Under the pieces are notes generated by a model that was not told where the DNA came from, did not search any database, and saw only the letters and a list, made by a program, of their open reading frames with translations. Source: Rubritepida sp. (lineage in GTDB: Bacteria > Pseudomonadota > Alphaproteobacteria > Acetobacterales > Acetobacteraceae). Taken from it: a stretch of DNA of 5,999 nucleotides. The DNA lies in NCBI GenBank assembly GCA_014376425.1, contig JACMRO010000444.1:1-5999 (forward strand), written 5' to 3'. The position numbers and the translations under genes were made by a program. Positions 1-5,794 of the stretch are shown here, piece by piece. How positions within the stretch are numbered: position 1 is the first letter of the stretch; each line of letters starts with the position of its first letter.

Positions 1-1048
1 CGGTGCGGCCGACCTGGATGTCGATGCGCAGCAGGGTGGTGCTGACCTGCTCGGCCGGGAATTTCCAGGCGATGGCCCAGCGCGGTGCACGGCCGACGAA
101 GCCGAGCCGGGCCTGCCAGTCCAGCCGGTCCAGCTTGTAGACAACACCATCGATCTCATAGGCCAGGGCGGCGCGTTCGCTGGCCATCCGGGCCTGGAAA
201 GCCGGCGCGTCGGTCACCGGCGTCGACAGCGGATTGACCGCGAAGCCCCAGCGCCGAAGCATGCTGAGATAGCCCAGATGGGTGGATGCCGGCAGCTCGG
301 ACGCCTCACCCATCGCATAAGCGAAGAATTTGAGCGCGCGCCCGGCGGTCACGCGGGGGTCGAGCTGCCGCAGCGAACCGGCAGCGGCGTTGCGCGGGTT
401 GACCGCGGGCTGGATGGAAGGCCCGAGCTTCCCGCCGGCTGCCCGGCGGTGTTCGCGCGCCGCGATCTCGGCCAGCTGTTGTGCGCGCAGCGCCTCGAAA
501 TCGGCCTTCAGCATGAAGACCTCGCCGCGGATCTCGATGCGGGTGGGGAAGGGGGCTGTCAGGCGCCGCGGCACGTCCTGAATGGTGCGCAGGTTGGCAG
601 TGATATCCTCGCCCATCGTGCCATCGCCGCGGGTGCCGCCGCGGATGAAGCGACCGTTTTCGTACAGCAGGTTGACGGAAAGCCCATCGATCTTCGGCTC
701 ACCCACGAAGTCCAGCGGCTCCTCCGCCGGCAGGGCCAGGAAGCGGCGGATGCGGGCGCCGAATTCGGCGAAATCCTCGGCACCAAAGCCATTGTCGAGA
801 CTCAACATCGGCGCCCCATGGCTGAAGGGCGTAAAGCCCCCCAGCGCGGCGCCGCCGATCCGACGGGAGGGGCTGTCGGCGCGGATCAGCGCAGGGAACT
901 GCGCCTCGATCTCGCGATTGCGGCTCACCAGTGCGTCGTACTCCGCGTCGGTGATCTCAGGCGTGTCGTCGCGGTGGTAGGCCTCGTCGTGATGCGCGAT
1001 CGCGGCTGCCAGGCGCGCGAGTTCGGCGGCGGCCTCGGCTTCGGTCAC
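1..1048 (-). CDS. ligA: NAD-dependent DNA ligase LigA (N-terminal ~349 residues, runs off the window)
   Basis: LigA seals 3'-OH/5'-phosphate nicks in duplex DNA during replication and repair, using NAD+ as the adenylate donor. In the N-terminal Ia domain the NMN-binding residues are present: Y24 and H25, then D34, Y37 and D38 in DTPEITDAEYD. The adenylation domain carries PMLSLDN (80-86), the catalytic lysine K119 in EPKIDG, and NPRNAAAGSLRQLDP. Further on are YEIDGVVYKLD and AIAWKFPAEQ. The window ends at IDIQVGRT, the beginning of the OB fold, so about half of a protein of usual length near 670-700 residues is visible; zinc finger, HhH and BRCT domains lie outside. The start is GTG (1048-1046), overlapping the recN stop as GTGA, with a G-rich tract just upstream (GGGGG); this suggests translational coupling to recN. 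No frameshift or missing catalytic residue is seen. Confidence 0.97.
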   Translation of the reverse strand, partial: MTEAEAAAELARLAAAIAHHDEAYHRDDTPEITDAEYDALVSRNREIEAQFPALIRADSPSRRIGGAALGGFTPFSHGAPMLSLDNGFGAEDFAEFGARIRRFLALPAEEPLDFVGEPKIDGLSVNLLYENGRFIRGGTRGDGTMGEDITANLRTIQDVPRRLTAPFPTRIEIRGEVFMLKADFEALRAQQLAEIAAREHRRAAGGKLGPSIQPAVNPRNAAAGSLRQLDPRVTAGRALKFFAYAMGEASELPASTHLGYLSMLRRWGFAVNPLSTPVTDAPAFQARMASERAALAYEIDGVVYKLDRLDWQARLGFVGRAPRWAIAWKFPAEQVSTTLLRIDIQVGRT

Positions 1049-2718
1049 GCGGCCCCCGCCAGCAGGCTGGCCGGCGCCGCGCGCGCCGCCTCCCTCCCCG
1101 TCTCGCCAGCCAGCATCCGCGCGATTTCTTCCTGCCGCTCGGCCGCGTGCAGCGGCTCGACACGGGTTTCGGCGCGGCCCCCGGCGACGCCCTTGGCCAC
1201 CCGCCAGTGATGCGCGCCGCGCGCGGCGACCTGCGGGGAATGGGTGACGACCAGCACCTGCAATCCCTCCGCAACCCGTGCCAGGCGCTCGCCCACCGCG
1301 GCGGCGGTGGCGCCGCCAATGCCGGCATCGACCTCATCGAACACCAGCGTCGGCACCGGGGAGCCGGCGGCCAGCACCACCTTCAGCGCCAGCATGAGCC
1401 GCGACAATTCACCGCCCCAGGCGACTTTTTCCAGCGCGCCTGGCGCCTGGCCGGGGTTGGTCGAGACCAGCAGCGCGACGCGATCCATGCCCTCGGCGTT
1501 CCAGGCCGCCTCGTCGCGCGGCGTGACGTCGAGCACCACACGGGCGCGGTCCAGCTTGAGCGGCGGCAGCTCCTGCGCCAGCGCATTTTCCAGCCGGGCG
1601 GCGGCGGTGCGGCGTGCCTCCGACAGGCGGGTCCCGGTCTGCACATACGCAGCCCGGGCGGCAGTGGCGCCTCGCTCCAGCTCGGCCACGCGGCCGCTGC
1701 CGGCGTCCAGAGCGCCCAGCCGGGTACGCAGTTCGGCCAGATGCGGCGCCAGTTCGATCACTGTCACGCCGTATTTGCGGGCCGCCGCGCGCAGCCCGAA
1801 CAGCCGGTCCTCCAGCTGTTCCAGCCGGCGCGGGTCGGGCGCCGCCTCAGCCACGCTGCGTTCGAGCATCTGCTCGGCCTCGGCCAGCGCGTCCTGCGCC
1901 TGGCCGAGTGCCGCCAGGATGGGCTGCGCCAGCTCGCCCAGCGCCGGCACCCGCTCCAGCGCGCGGGAGGCGGCGCGCAGCGCGCTACCGGGCGAACTGC
2001 CGCGCCGATCACGCGGCTGCAGCTCGCTGAGCGCCGAGGCGATGGCTTCGGCCCGGCGCTCGCCCTGCTGCAGGGTCTGCCGTTCGGCGGCCAGCCGGTC
2101 CTCCTCGCCATCCTCGGGCGAGAGTTTCGTCAACTCCTGGACGGCGTGGCGCAGGAACTCTTCGTCGCGCATCGCCGCCGCCACCGCGGCCCGGGCGCGG
2201 GTCAGCTCGGCCTCGGTGCCACGCCAGGCGCGCCAGGCCGCGGCGACGTCGGCACGGAGCGAGCCCAGCCCGCCGAAGCCGTCGAGCAATGCGGGATGGG
2301 TCGACACATCGGACAGCCCGGCCTGTTCGTTCTGCCCCTGCACTTCGACCAGCGTGCCGGCCAGCCGCCGCAGTAGTGCCACCCCCACCGGCTGGTCGTT
2401 GACGAATGCGCGCGATTTGCCGTCCGCCTGCACCACGCGGCGCAGCACCAGCTCTTCACCCTCCAGCCCCTGTTCCGTGAGCATGGCGAAAACGGGGTGG
2501 CCGTCGGGCGGCTGAAACGCCGCGGTCACGCTGGCCTGGCGTTGGCCGGCGCGGACCAGCCCGCTATCGGCACGCATGCCCAGCGCCAGGCCCAGGCTGT
2601 CCAGCAGGATGGATTTGCCCGCGCCCGTCTCGCCGGTGAGGACCGAGAGGCCCGGGCCAAAATGCAGGTCGAGCCGCTCGATCAGCACCACATCGCGAAT
2701 CAGAAGCGTGACGAGCAC
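1045..2718 (-). CDS. recN: DNA repair protein RecN (SMC-like ATPase)
   Basis: RecN is a cytoplasmic SMC-family ATPase that acts early in double-strand break repair by homologous recombination. From the GTG start at 2718-2716 the protein has 557 residues, a normal RecN length, beginning MLVTLLIRDVVLIERLDL as the family does. Visible motifs are Walker A GETGAGKS (29-36), the Q-loop region VEVQGQNEQ (about 124-132), a long Ala/Arg/Glu-rich central coiled coil (about 150-400), the ABC signature AWGGELSR (433-440), Walker B LVFDEVDAGIGG (about 458-469) and the switch histidine in VVTHS (H493). The signature normally reads ASGGE; here its serine is Trp434 (codon 1417-1419). An upstream ATG at 2874 in the same frame would add 52 residues lying inside bamD with no RecN homology, so I reject it. 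The start is 7 nt after the bamD stop with only a weak ribosome-binding site, and the stop overlaps the ligA start. It is probably the middle gene of a bamD-recN-ligA operon. Confidence 0.96.
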   Translation of the reverse strand: MLVTLLIRDVVLIERLDLHFGPGLSVLTGETGAGKSILLDSLGLALGMRADSGLVRAGQRQASVTAAFQPPDGHPVFAMLTEQGLEGEELVLRRVVQADGKSRAFVNDQPVGVALLRRLAGTLVEVQGQNEQAGLSDVSTHPALLDGFGGLGSLRADVAAAWRAWRGTEAELTRARAAVAAAMRDEEFLRHAVQELTKLSPEDGEEDRLAAERQTLQQGERRAEAIASALSELQPRDRRGSSPGSALRAASRALERVPALGELAQPILAALGQAQDALAEAEQMLERSVAEAAPDPRRLEQLEDRLFGLRAAARKYGVTVIELAPHLAELRTRLGALDAGSGRVAELERGATAARAAYVQTGTRLSEARRTAAARLENALAQELPPLKLDRARVVLDVTPRDEAAWNAEGMDRVALLVSTNPGQAPGALEKVAWGGELSRLMLALKVVLAAGSPVPTLVFDEVDAGIGGATAAAVGERLARVAEGLQVLVVTHSPQVAARGAHHWRVAKGVAGGRAETRVEPLHAAERQEEIARMLAGETGREAARAAPASLLAGAA

Positions 2719-2725
2719 GTTCCGC

Positions 2726-3565
2726 TCAGAACACCCAGGCGAGACTGCGGCGGAGGATTCCCGGGCGCTCGGTACCCGGCGCGCCGCCCTCGACGAGCAG
2801 GCCATAGCTGTCGCGATACCATTCATTGCCCGGAAAGTTGTGACCGAGCACGGATGCCGTGCGCCGCGCCTCATCCGTCAGGCCCAGCGAGAGGTAGATC
2901 TCGGTGAGGCGGTGCAGCGCCTCGGGCACGTGGTTGGTGGTCTGGTAGTCCTCGACGACGCGGCGATAGCGGCCGATGGCGGCGTTAAGCAGGCGCTGGC
3001 GCTGGTAGAAGCGGCCGATGTTCATCTCGCGCCCGGCCAGGTGGTCGCGCCCCAGGTCGATCTTGAGCCGGGCGTCGCGCGCATACGCCGTGTCAGGGTA
3101 GCGGTTGGCCACATCCTGCAGCGCTGTCATCGCCACTTCGGTGGCCCGCTGGTCGCGCTGGGCGTCGTTGATCTGCTCGTAGTAGCTCAGCGCGCGCAGG
3201 TAGTGGGCATAGGCGATGTCGCGATGCGCGGGGTGCAGCTGGATGAAGCGGTCAAGCGCGCCGATCGCCTCGGTGTAGCGGTTGCGCATGTATTCGCCAT
3301 ACGCGCCCATGATCTTGGCGTTGGTGGCCCAGGTGGAATAGGGGTGGTTGCGCTCCAGCTGGTCGAACAGATCGACGGCGGGCTGGAAACGGCGCTGCTG
3401 CAGCGCCTCAACGCCGGCGGCGTAGAGACCTTCGGGCGAGCGATCGACGGTGGCCTGCGGCCGGGCTGCGGCGCTGGTAAGGCCCGAGAAACTGCCATCC
3501 CATTGTGCCAGGCCGCAGCCAGATAGCATCAGCAGGGACGCCAGCAGGGGAAGGGTGCGCTTCAT
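2726..3565 (-). CDS. bamD: Outer-membrane assembly lipoprotein BamD (ComL)
   Basis: BamD is the essential lipoprotein partner of BamA in the complex that folds beta-barrel proteins into the outer membrane; it sits on the periplasmic face. The 279-residue product begins with a lipoprotein signal: two Lys/Arg (K2, R3), a hydrophobic stretch and the lipobox LSGC with Cys17 as the lipidated residue. Gly18 follows, not Asp, consistent with export to the outer membrane. The mature part is made of TPR-like helical repeats: EGLYAAGVEALQQRRFQPAV (45-64), the NHPYSTWA segment (73-80), and a region about 178-245 with REMNIGRFYQ, YQTTNHVPEALHRL and VLGHNFPG, all typical of alphaproteobacterial BamD. ATG at 3565-3563 is the only start giving a lipoprotein signal; no good ribosome-binding site is seen. 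Upstream lies a 24-bp tandem array where alphaproteobacteria often have lpxC. The stop is 7 nt before recN. Confidence 0.96.
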   Translation of the reverse strand: MKRTLPLLASLLMLSGCGLAQWDGSFSGLTSAAARPQATVDRSPEGLYAAGVEALQQRRFQPAVDLFDQLERNHPYSTWATNAKIMGAYGEYMRNRYTEAIGALDRFIQLHPAHRDIAYAHYLRALSYYEQINDAQRDQRATEVAMTALQDVANRYPDTAYARDARLKIDLGRDHLAGREMNIGRFYQRQRLLNAAIGRYRRVVEDYQTTNHVPEALHRLTEIYLSLGLTDEARRTASVLGHNFPGNEWYRDSYGLLVEGGAPGTERPGILRRSLAWVF

Positions 3566-3588
3566 CCCGACGGTATATCATGCCCGGC

Positions 3589-3928
3589 GCGGAGCGCCAC
3601 AAGGGTGGCGGCGCGGAGCGGCACTGGGGTGGTTTTGCGGAGCGCAACAACGGTGGCTTTGCGGAGCGCCACAAAGGTGGCTTTGCGTAGCGCGACAAGG
3701 GTGGCTTTGCGTAGCGCTACAAGGGTGGTCCTGTGGAGTGCCACGAGGGTCGCTTTGCGGTGCGCAAAAGGGGTGGTTTCGTTGAGCGCCGTAACGGGTT
3801 GGCTTTGCGGGGTGCGACAAGGGTGGTTTCGTCGAGTGCCACAAGGGTGGATTTGCGCAGCGCTACAAAGCTCGCCTTGCGGAGCGCCGTAAGGGTGGCC
3901 TTGCGGAGTGCCGCAGAGGTGCTTTTTT
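3589..3928. repeat. Imperfect 24-bp tandem repeat array, about 14 units
   Basis: This fills most of the spacer between the MFS gene and bamD. On the plus strand the unit consensus is GCGGAGCGCCAC followed by AAGGGTGGCTTT. Unit starts are 3589, 3613, 3637, 3661, 3685, 3709, 3733, 3757, 3781, 3807, 3831, 3855, 3879 and 3903. All are 24 bp except the unit at 3781 (26 bp, two separated one-base insertions) and the last (about 26 bp, ending in a run of T). No two units are identical: the one at 3661 differs from consensus at one position, those at 3757 and 3855 at about six. Because 24 is divisible by three, translation gives octapeptide repeats in every frame, e.g. AERHKGGF (plus) and KATLVALR (minus). 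Each consensus unit has a 5-bp inverted repeat GCCAC-N4-GTGGC, but it is perfect only in the units at 3589 and 3661. There are no unique spacers, so it is not CRISPR. It looks like a decaying minisatellite; any function is unknown. Confidence 0.93.
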
Positions 3929-3974
3929 GACCGCAAAAGGGTTGGCCGTGCGGAGCACAGGGCGCCTCTGCGGC
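3910..3974. repeat. 13-bp inverted repeat just after the MFS stop, at the edge of the tandem array
   Basis: The arms are GCCGCAGAGGTGC (3910-3922) and GCGCCTCTGCGGC (3962-3974), complementary except for one pair, with a 39-nt loop. The mispair is a U.G wobble in plus-strand RNA and an A.C mismatch in minus-strand RNA. Within the loop, CCGCA (3931-3935) can pair with TGCGG (3949-3953), so a two-tier structure is possible. The outer stem begins 3 nt past the transporter stop codon. It could be a terminator or 3'-end stabilising structure for the ridA-MFS transcript, but there is no U-run after the stem in the direction of transcription; the run of six T (3923-3928) lies in the loop. One arm belongs to the last tandem unit, the other to unique sequence. 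Confidence 0.6.
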
Positions 3975-3977
3975 GGC

Positions 3978-5093
3978 CTACCGAAGCCTTGCAAGCAGCA
4001 GCGCAGACGCCGCCAGCACCGCCAGCCACATGCCGCCTAGCGCCACTTGGCTGCCCACGGCATCCGCCGCCAGACCGACCGCCAGCGGCACCAGCGAAAA
4101 GCCGGCATGCGCCACCACGAAGAACCCCGCGGTCGCGCGGGGCCTGTCCTGCGGCGCGGCCGCCGTCGCCGCCGCCAGCCCACCCAGATAGACCAGGCCA
4201 TAGGCAGCCATGCCCGTCACCACGCCGCCCGGTAACAGAAGCCACAGCCAGCCCCGCGCGGCGCCCATGAATACCATCGCCGACCCCAGGCACAGCAACG
4301 GCAGCCCGAGCCGCAGAGCCCGCCGCGGTGCCAACCCTTTCAGCCATTGCTGCGTCGCCGCGCCAGCCAGGATCATCACCGCCACCGCCCAGGCACCGGC
4401 ACGTGGCTGGCCCAGCCCGGCCAGCGCCGCCGGCACCGTGGTCAGCACCACGCCGGTCACGCCCCAGCCGGGAATCATCGCCAGGGTCGAGGGCAGGGTG
4501 CCGCGCGGAAACAGCGGCATGCGCAGCCCGCCCGGCTGGCCCGCGCGGGTTTCCGGCAACCGCGCGATCACCGGCAGCATCGCCGCAAGCAGGACCAGAT
4601 GCAGCCAGAACACAGCGGGCGGCCGTCCATCCGGCAGCGCCAGCAGGTTGAGCAAGGTGAAGAGCGGCCCGGCACCGAAGCTGCCGGCGGTGCCGGCGGC
4701 GACGATGCGGGCACCCTGGCGGCTGGCCGCGTCTGCGGTCGCGCCACGCCGCTCGGCCAGTTCGGCCGCCCAGGCGCCGGCGGCGTTGGTCACGCAGCCC
4801 ATCGCCAGGCCCTGCAGGCCGCGCGCGAATGCCAGCGGCCATACGCCAGGCCAGACCGCAAGCACGAGTGTGGATGCGCCCGCCAGGACCAGCCCGAGCA
4901 TCATGCAAGGGCGCCGCCCAATCCGGTCCGGCAGCGGCCCCAGCAAAGGCGCCGTCAGAATTAGGATAGCAGCGTAACACGCGAAGGCCGCGGCAAGCCC
5001 GCCGGTGCCGCCGCCGCCGGCATATTCGACATACAGCGGCAGCGGCAAAGTCGTGGACAGCCCCGCGGCGAATACCGCGAGGCCGACCCACAT
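3978..5093 (-). CDS. Major facilitator superfamily (MFS) transporter, substrate unknown
   Basis: This is a 371-residue, very hydrophobic inner-membrane protein with about 11-12 predicted transmembrane helices, the length and pattern of a compact MFS permease. Between helices 2 and 3 is the family signature motif A, GPLPDRIGRRP (52-62). Helix 4 has ARGLQGLAMG (90-99) with the conserved Arg91. Helix 5 has GSFGAGPLF (138-146), resembling the motif C of proton-driven antiporters. LPETRA (179-184) at the end of helix 6 precedes the central cytoplasmic loop. The C-terminal half runs to a last helix ending LLLARLR. I chose ATG 5093-5091; an in-frame start at 5201 would add 36 polar residues inside ridA and is unlikely. 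The start shares one base with the ridA stop (TGATG), so translation is probably coupled. Drug or metabolite efflux and uptake are both possible. Confidence 0.9.
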   Translation of the reverse strand: MWVGLAVFAAGLSTTLPLPLYVEYAGGGGTGGLAAAFACYAAILILTAPLLGPLPDRIGRRPCMMLGLVLAGASTLVLAVWPGVWPLAFARGLQGLAMGCVTNAAGAWAAELAERRGATADAASRQGARIVAAGTAGSFGAGPLFTLLNLLALPDGRPPAVFWLHLVLLAAMLPVIARLPETRAGQPGGLRMPLFPRGTLPSTLAMIPGWGVTGVVLTTVPAALAGLGQPRAGAWAVAVMILAGAATQQWLKGLAPRRALRLGLPLLCLGSAMVFMGAARGWLWLLLPGGVVTGMAAYGLVYLGGLAAATAAAPQDRPRATAGFFVVAHAGFSLVPLAVGLAADAVGSQVALGGMWLAVLAASALLLARLR

Positions 5094-5443
5094 CACTTGC
5101 AGGCGGTAACCATGATTTCGACCAGGTGCCGCGCGCTGGCCATGTTGGCCTCCACACAGGCCCGCGCCGGCTGCTGCCCGGCCGGCAGCCACTGGGTCCA
5201 CAACACGTTCATCGCCTCACGGTCGCGAATGTCCTTCAGCCAGATCTGCGCGGACAGGATGCGCGTGTTGTCGGTGCCATGCTCCTCCAGCGCGGCGTCG
5301 ATCTTGGCCAGGATCTCGGCCGTCTGGCCGGCAACGTCCTTGGCCAGGTCGTCCGCGGTCAGGCCGGCCAGGAAGACGAAGCCGTGATACTCGACGGCGG
5401 TGGAGAGGATCGGGTTGGTGCCGCTACGCTTGATGTGGCTCAT
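5093..5443 (-). CDS. RidA/YjgF/UK114 family protein
   Basis: Family members are small trimeric cytosolic proteins; RidA itself hydrolyses reactive enamine/imine intermediates such as 2-aminoacrylate, while other subfamilies have different or unknown substrates. The product is 116 residues, a little shorter than the usual ~130. It begins MSHIKRSGTNPILSTAVEYH and ends with the family signature PARACVEA (92-99) and LVEIMVTA (107-114). Arg94 and Glu109 have the same 15-residue spacing as Arg105 and Glu120 of E. coli RidA, so the substrate-binding arginine and acidic residue are retained. The position of E. coli Ser30 appears to be Ala26 (FLAG instead of TSG), which points away from canonical RidA towards a YoaB-like or other Rid subgroup, so I give no gene symbol. 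The ATG at 5443-5441 is supported by a good ribosome-binding site. The stop overlaps the MFS start. Confidence 0.93.
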   Translation of the reverse strand: MSHIKRSGTNPILSTAVEYHGFVFLAGLTADDLAKDVAGQTAEILAKIDAALEEHGTDNTRILSAQIWLKDIRDREAMNVLWTQWLPAGQQPARACVEANMASARHLVEIMVTACK

Positions 5444-5449
5444 GACTGG

Positions 5450-5455
5450 TCCTTT
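5450..5455 (-). promoter_or_regulatory. Ribosome-binding site of the RidA-family gene
   Basis: On the minus strand AAAGGA lies 6 nt before the ATG at 5443-5441. It is the clearest Shine-Dalgarno sequence in the window. It fixes the start and rules out the longer in-frame ORF beginning at 5530, whose extra 29 residues are Pro/Gly-rich and unlike the family. Confidence 0.7.
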
Positions 5456-5521
5456 GTATTGGAGAAGTGGGCTTGGGCGGGCGCAGGGGAGGGCTCTGCC
5501 CTGTCCTGGTTCCGATCCTGA

Positions 5522-5539
5522 AGGGGCCAAAAGACCCCT
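5522..5539 (-). terminator. Candidate hairpin (possible terminator or dispersed palindrome)
   Basis: In minus-strand RNA AGGGGUC pairs with GGCCCCU across a UUUU loop, a 7-bp stem with one G.U pair. On the plus strand the same pair would be a C.A mismatch, so the hairpin fits minus-strand transcription. No U-run follows the stem, so an intrinsic terminator is not established. It lies about 255 bp past the oxidoreductase stop and 80 bp before the RidA-family start. Confidence 0.3.
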
Positions 5540-5794
5540 GCACCCTTGGCAGGCTGCTCAAAAACTGCACGGGCAGGTTGCGTAGCGTCCTCCGATGCAG
5601 GCTTTGTCCGGTCCTGGGCAGGATGAGGCAACCCGGCTGCGGCCCGTCCTAAACCTGCACGGAGTTCGGCCCGCCCGTCCGCACCGGCCAGCTGAACAGT
5701 AGCCTGCTGGAGGTTGGGGTTCGAGGGAAGGGGGCCCCAGGGGCTGCAGTCAGGCGCGGCCACGCCGCTTCTCTCAAAACCAGCCCGCACGGCA

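Larger units (their letters stand above)
5444..5794. other. 351-bp intergenic gap with short GC-rich hairpins, no supported gene
   Basis: This lies between the stop of the oxidoreductase and the start of the RidA-family gene, and probably separates two transcription units and contains the ridA promoter, though I cannot identify convincing -35/-10 boxes. Open frames crossing it have low-complexity Ala/Pro/Arg-rich products with no family features. It contains several small inverted repeats: AGGGC-TCT-GCCCT (5490-5502), AGGGG...CCCCT (5522-5539) and TCCT-GGGC-AGGA (around 5612-5623). The words CTGCACGG recur at about 5565 and 5655. This mix of short GC-rich palindromes resembles the dispersed intergenic repeats I associate with Acetobacteraceae genomes; that is an impression, not a match. 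Confidence 0.6.

Noticed and set aside
278..1210. Plus-strand open frame of 310 codons
   Set aside because: It runs antisense to ligA and the end of recN, whose motifs are unambiguous. Its product is Arg/Gly/Ala-rich without any family features; long antisense frames are common at this GC content.
1147..2515. Two plus-strand open frames of over 400 codons antisense to recN
   Set aside because: Both are shadows of recN; the products are low-complexity Ser/Arg/Ala- or Gln/Arg/Gly-rich sequences.
2576..3526. Plus-strand open frame of 316 codons
   Set aside because: Antisense to bamD and the start of recN; a codon-structure shadow.
3565..3600. Promoter for bamD: TATACC or GATATA at about 3573-3579 with TTGTGG in the first array unit
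   Set aside because: Matches to the -35 and -10 consensus are only 3-4 of 6, and TTGTGG is part of the repeat unit so occurs many times. It would also leave almost no leader. Not strong enough to list.
3580..3690. Plus-strand small ORF starting ATG and encoding four AERHKGGF-type octapeptides
   Set aside because: It has no ribosome-binding site, stops at GCG TAG in the fifth unit, and the changes between units are not enriched for silent ones in this frame.
3589..3928. CRISPR array
   Set aside because: Units are contiguous with no unique spacers and the repeats are imperfect; no cas genes are nearby.
3562..5157. Minus-strand 531-codon frame covering the MFS gene and the array
   Set aside because: Over the MFS gene it is an out-of-frame Arg/Gly/Ala-rich shadow, while the MFS frame gives clear transmembrane helices and motif A. 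Only its array part is discussed as a finding.
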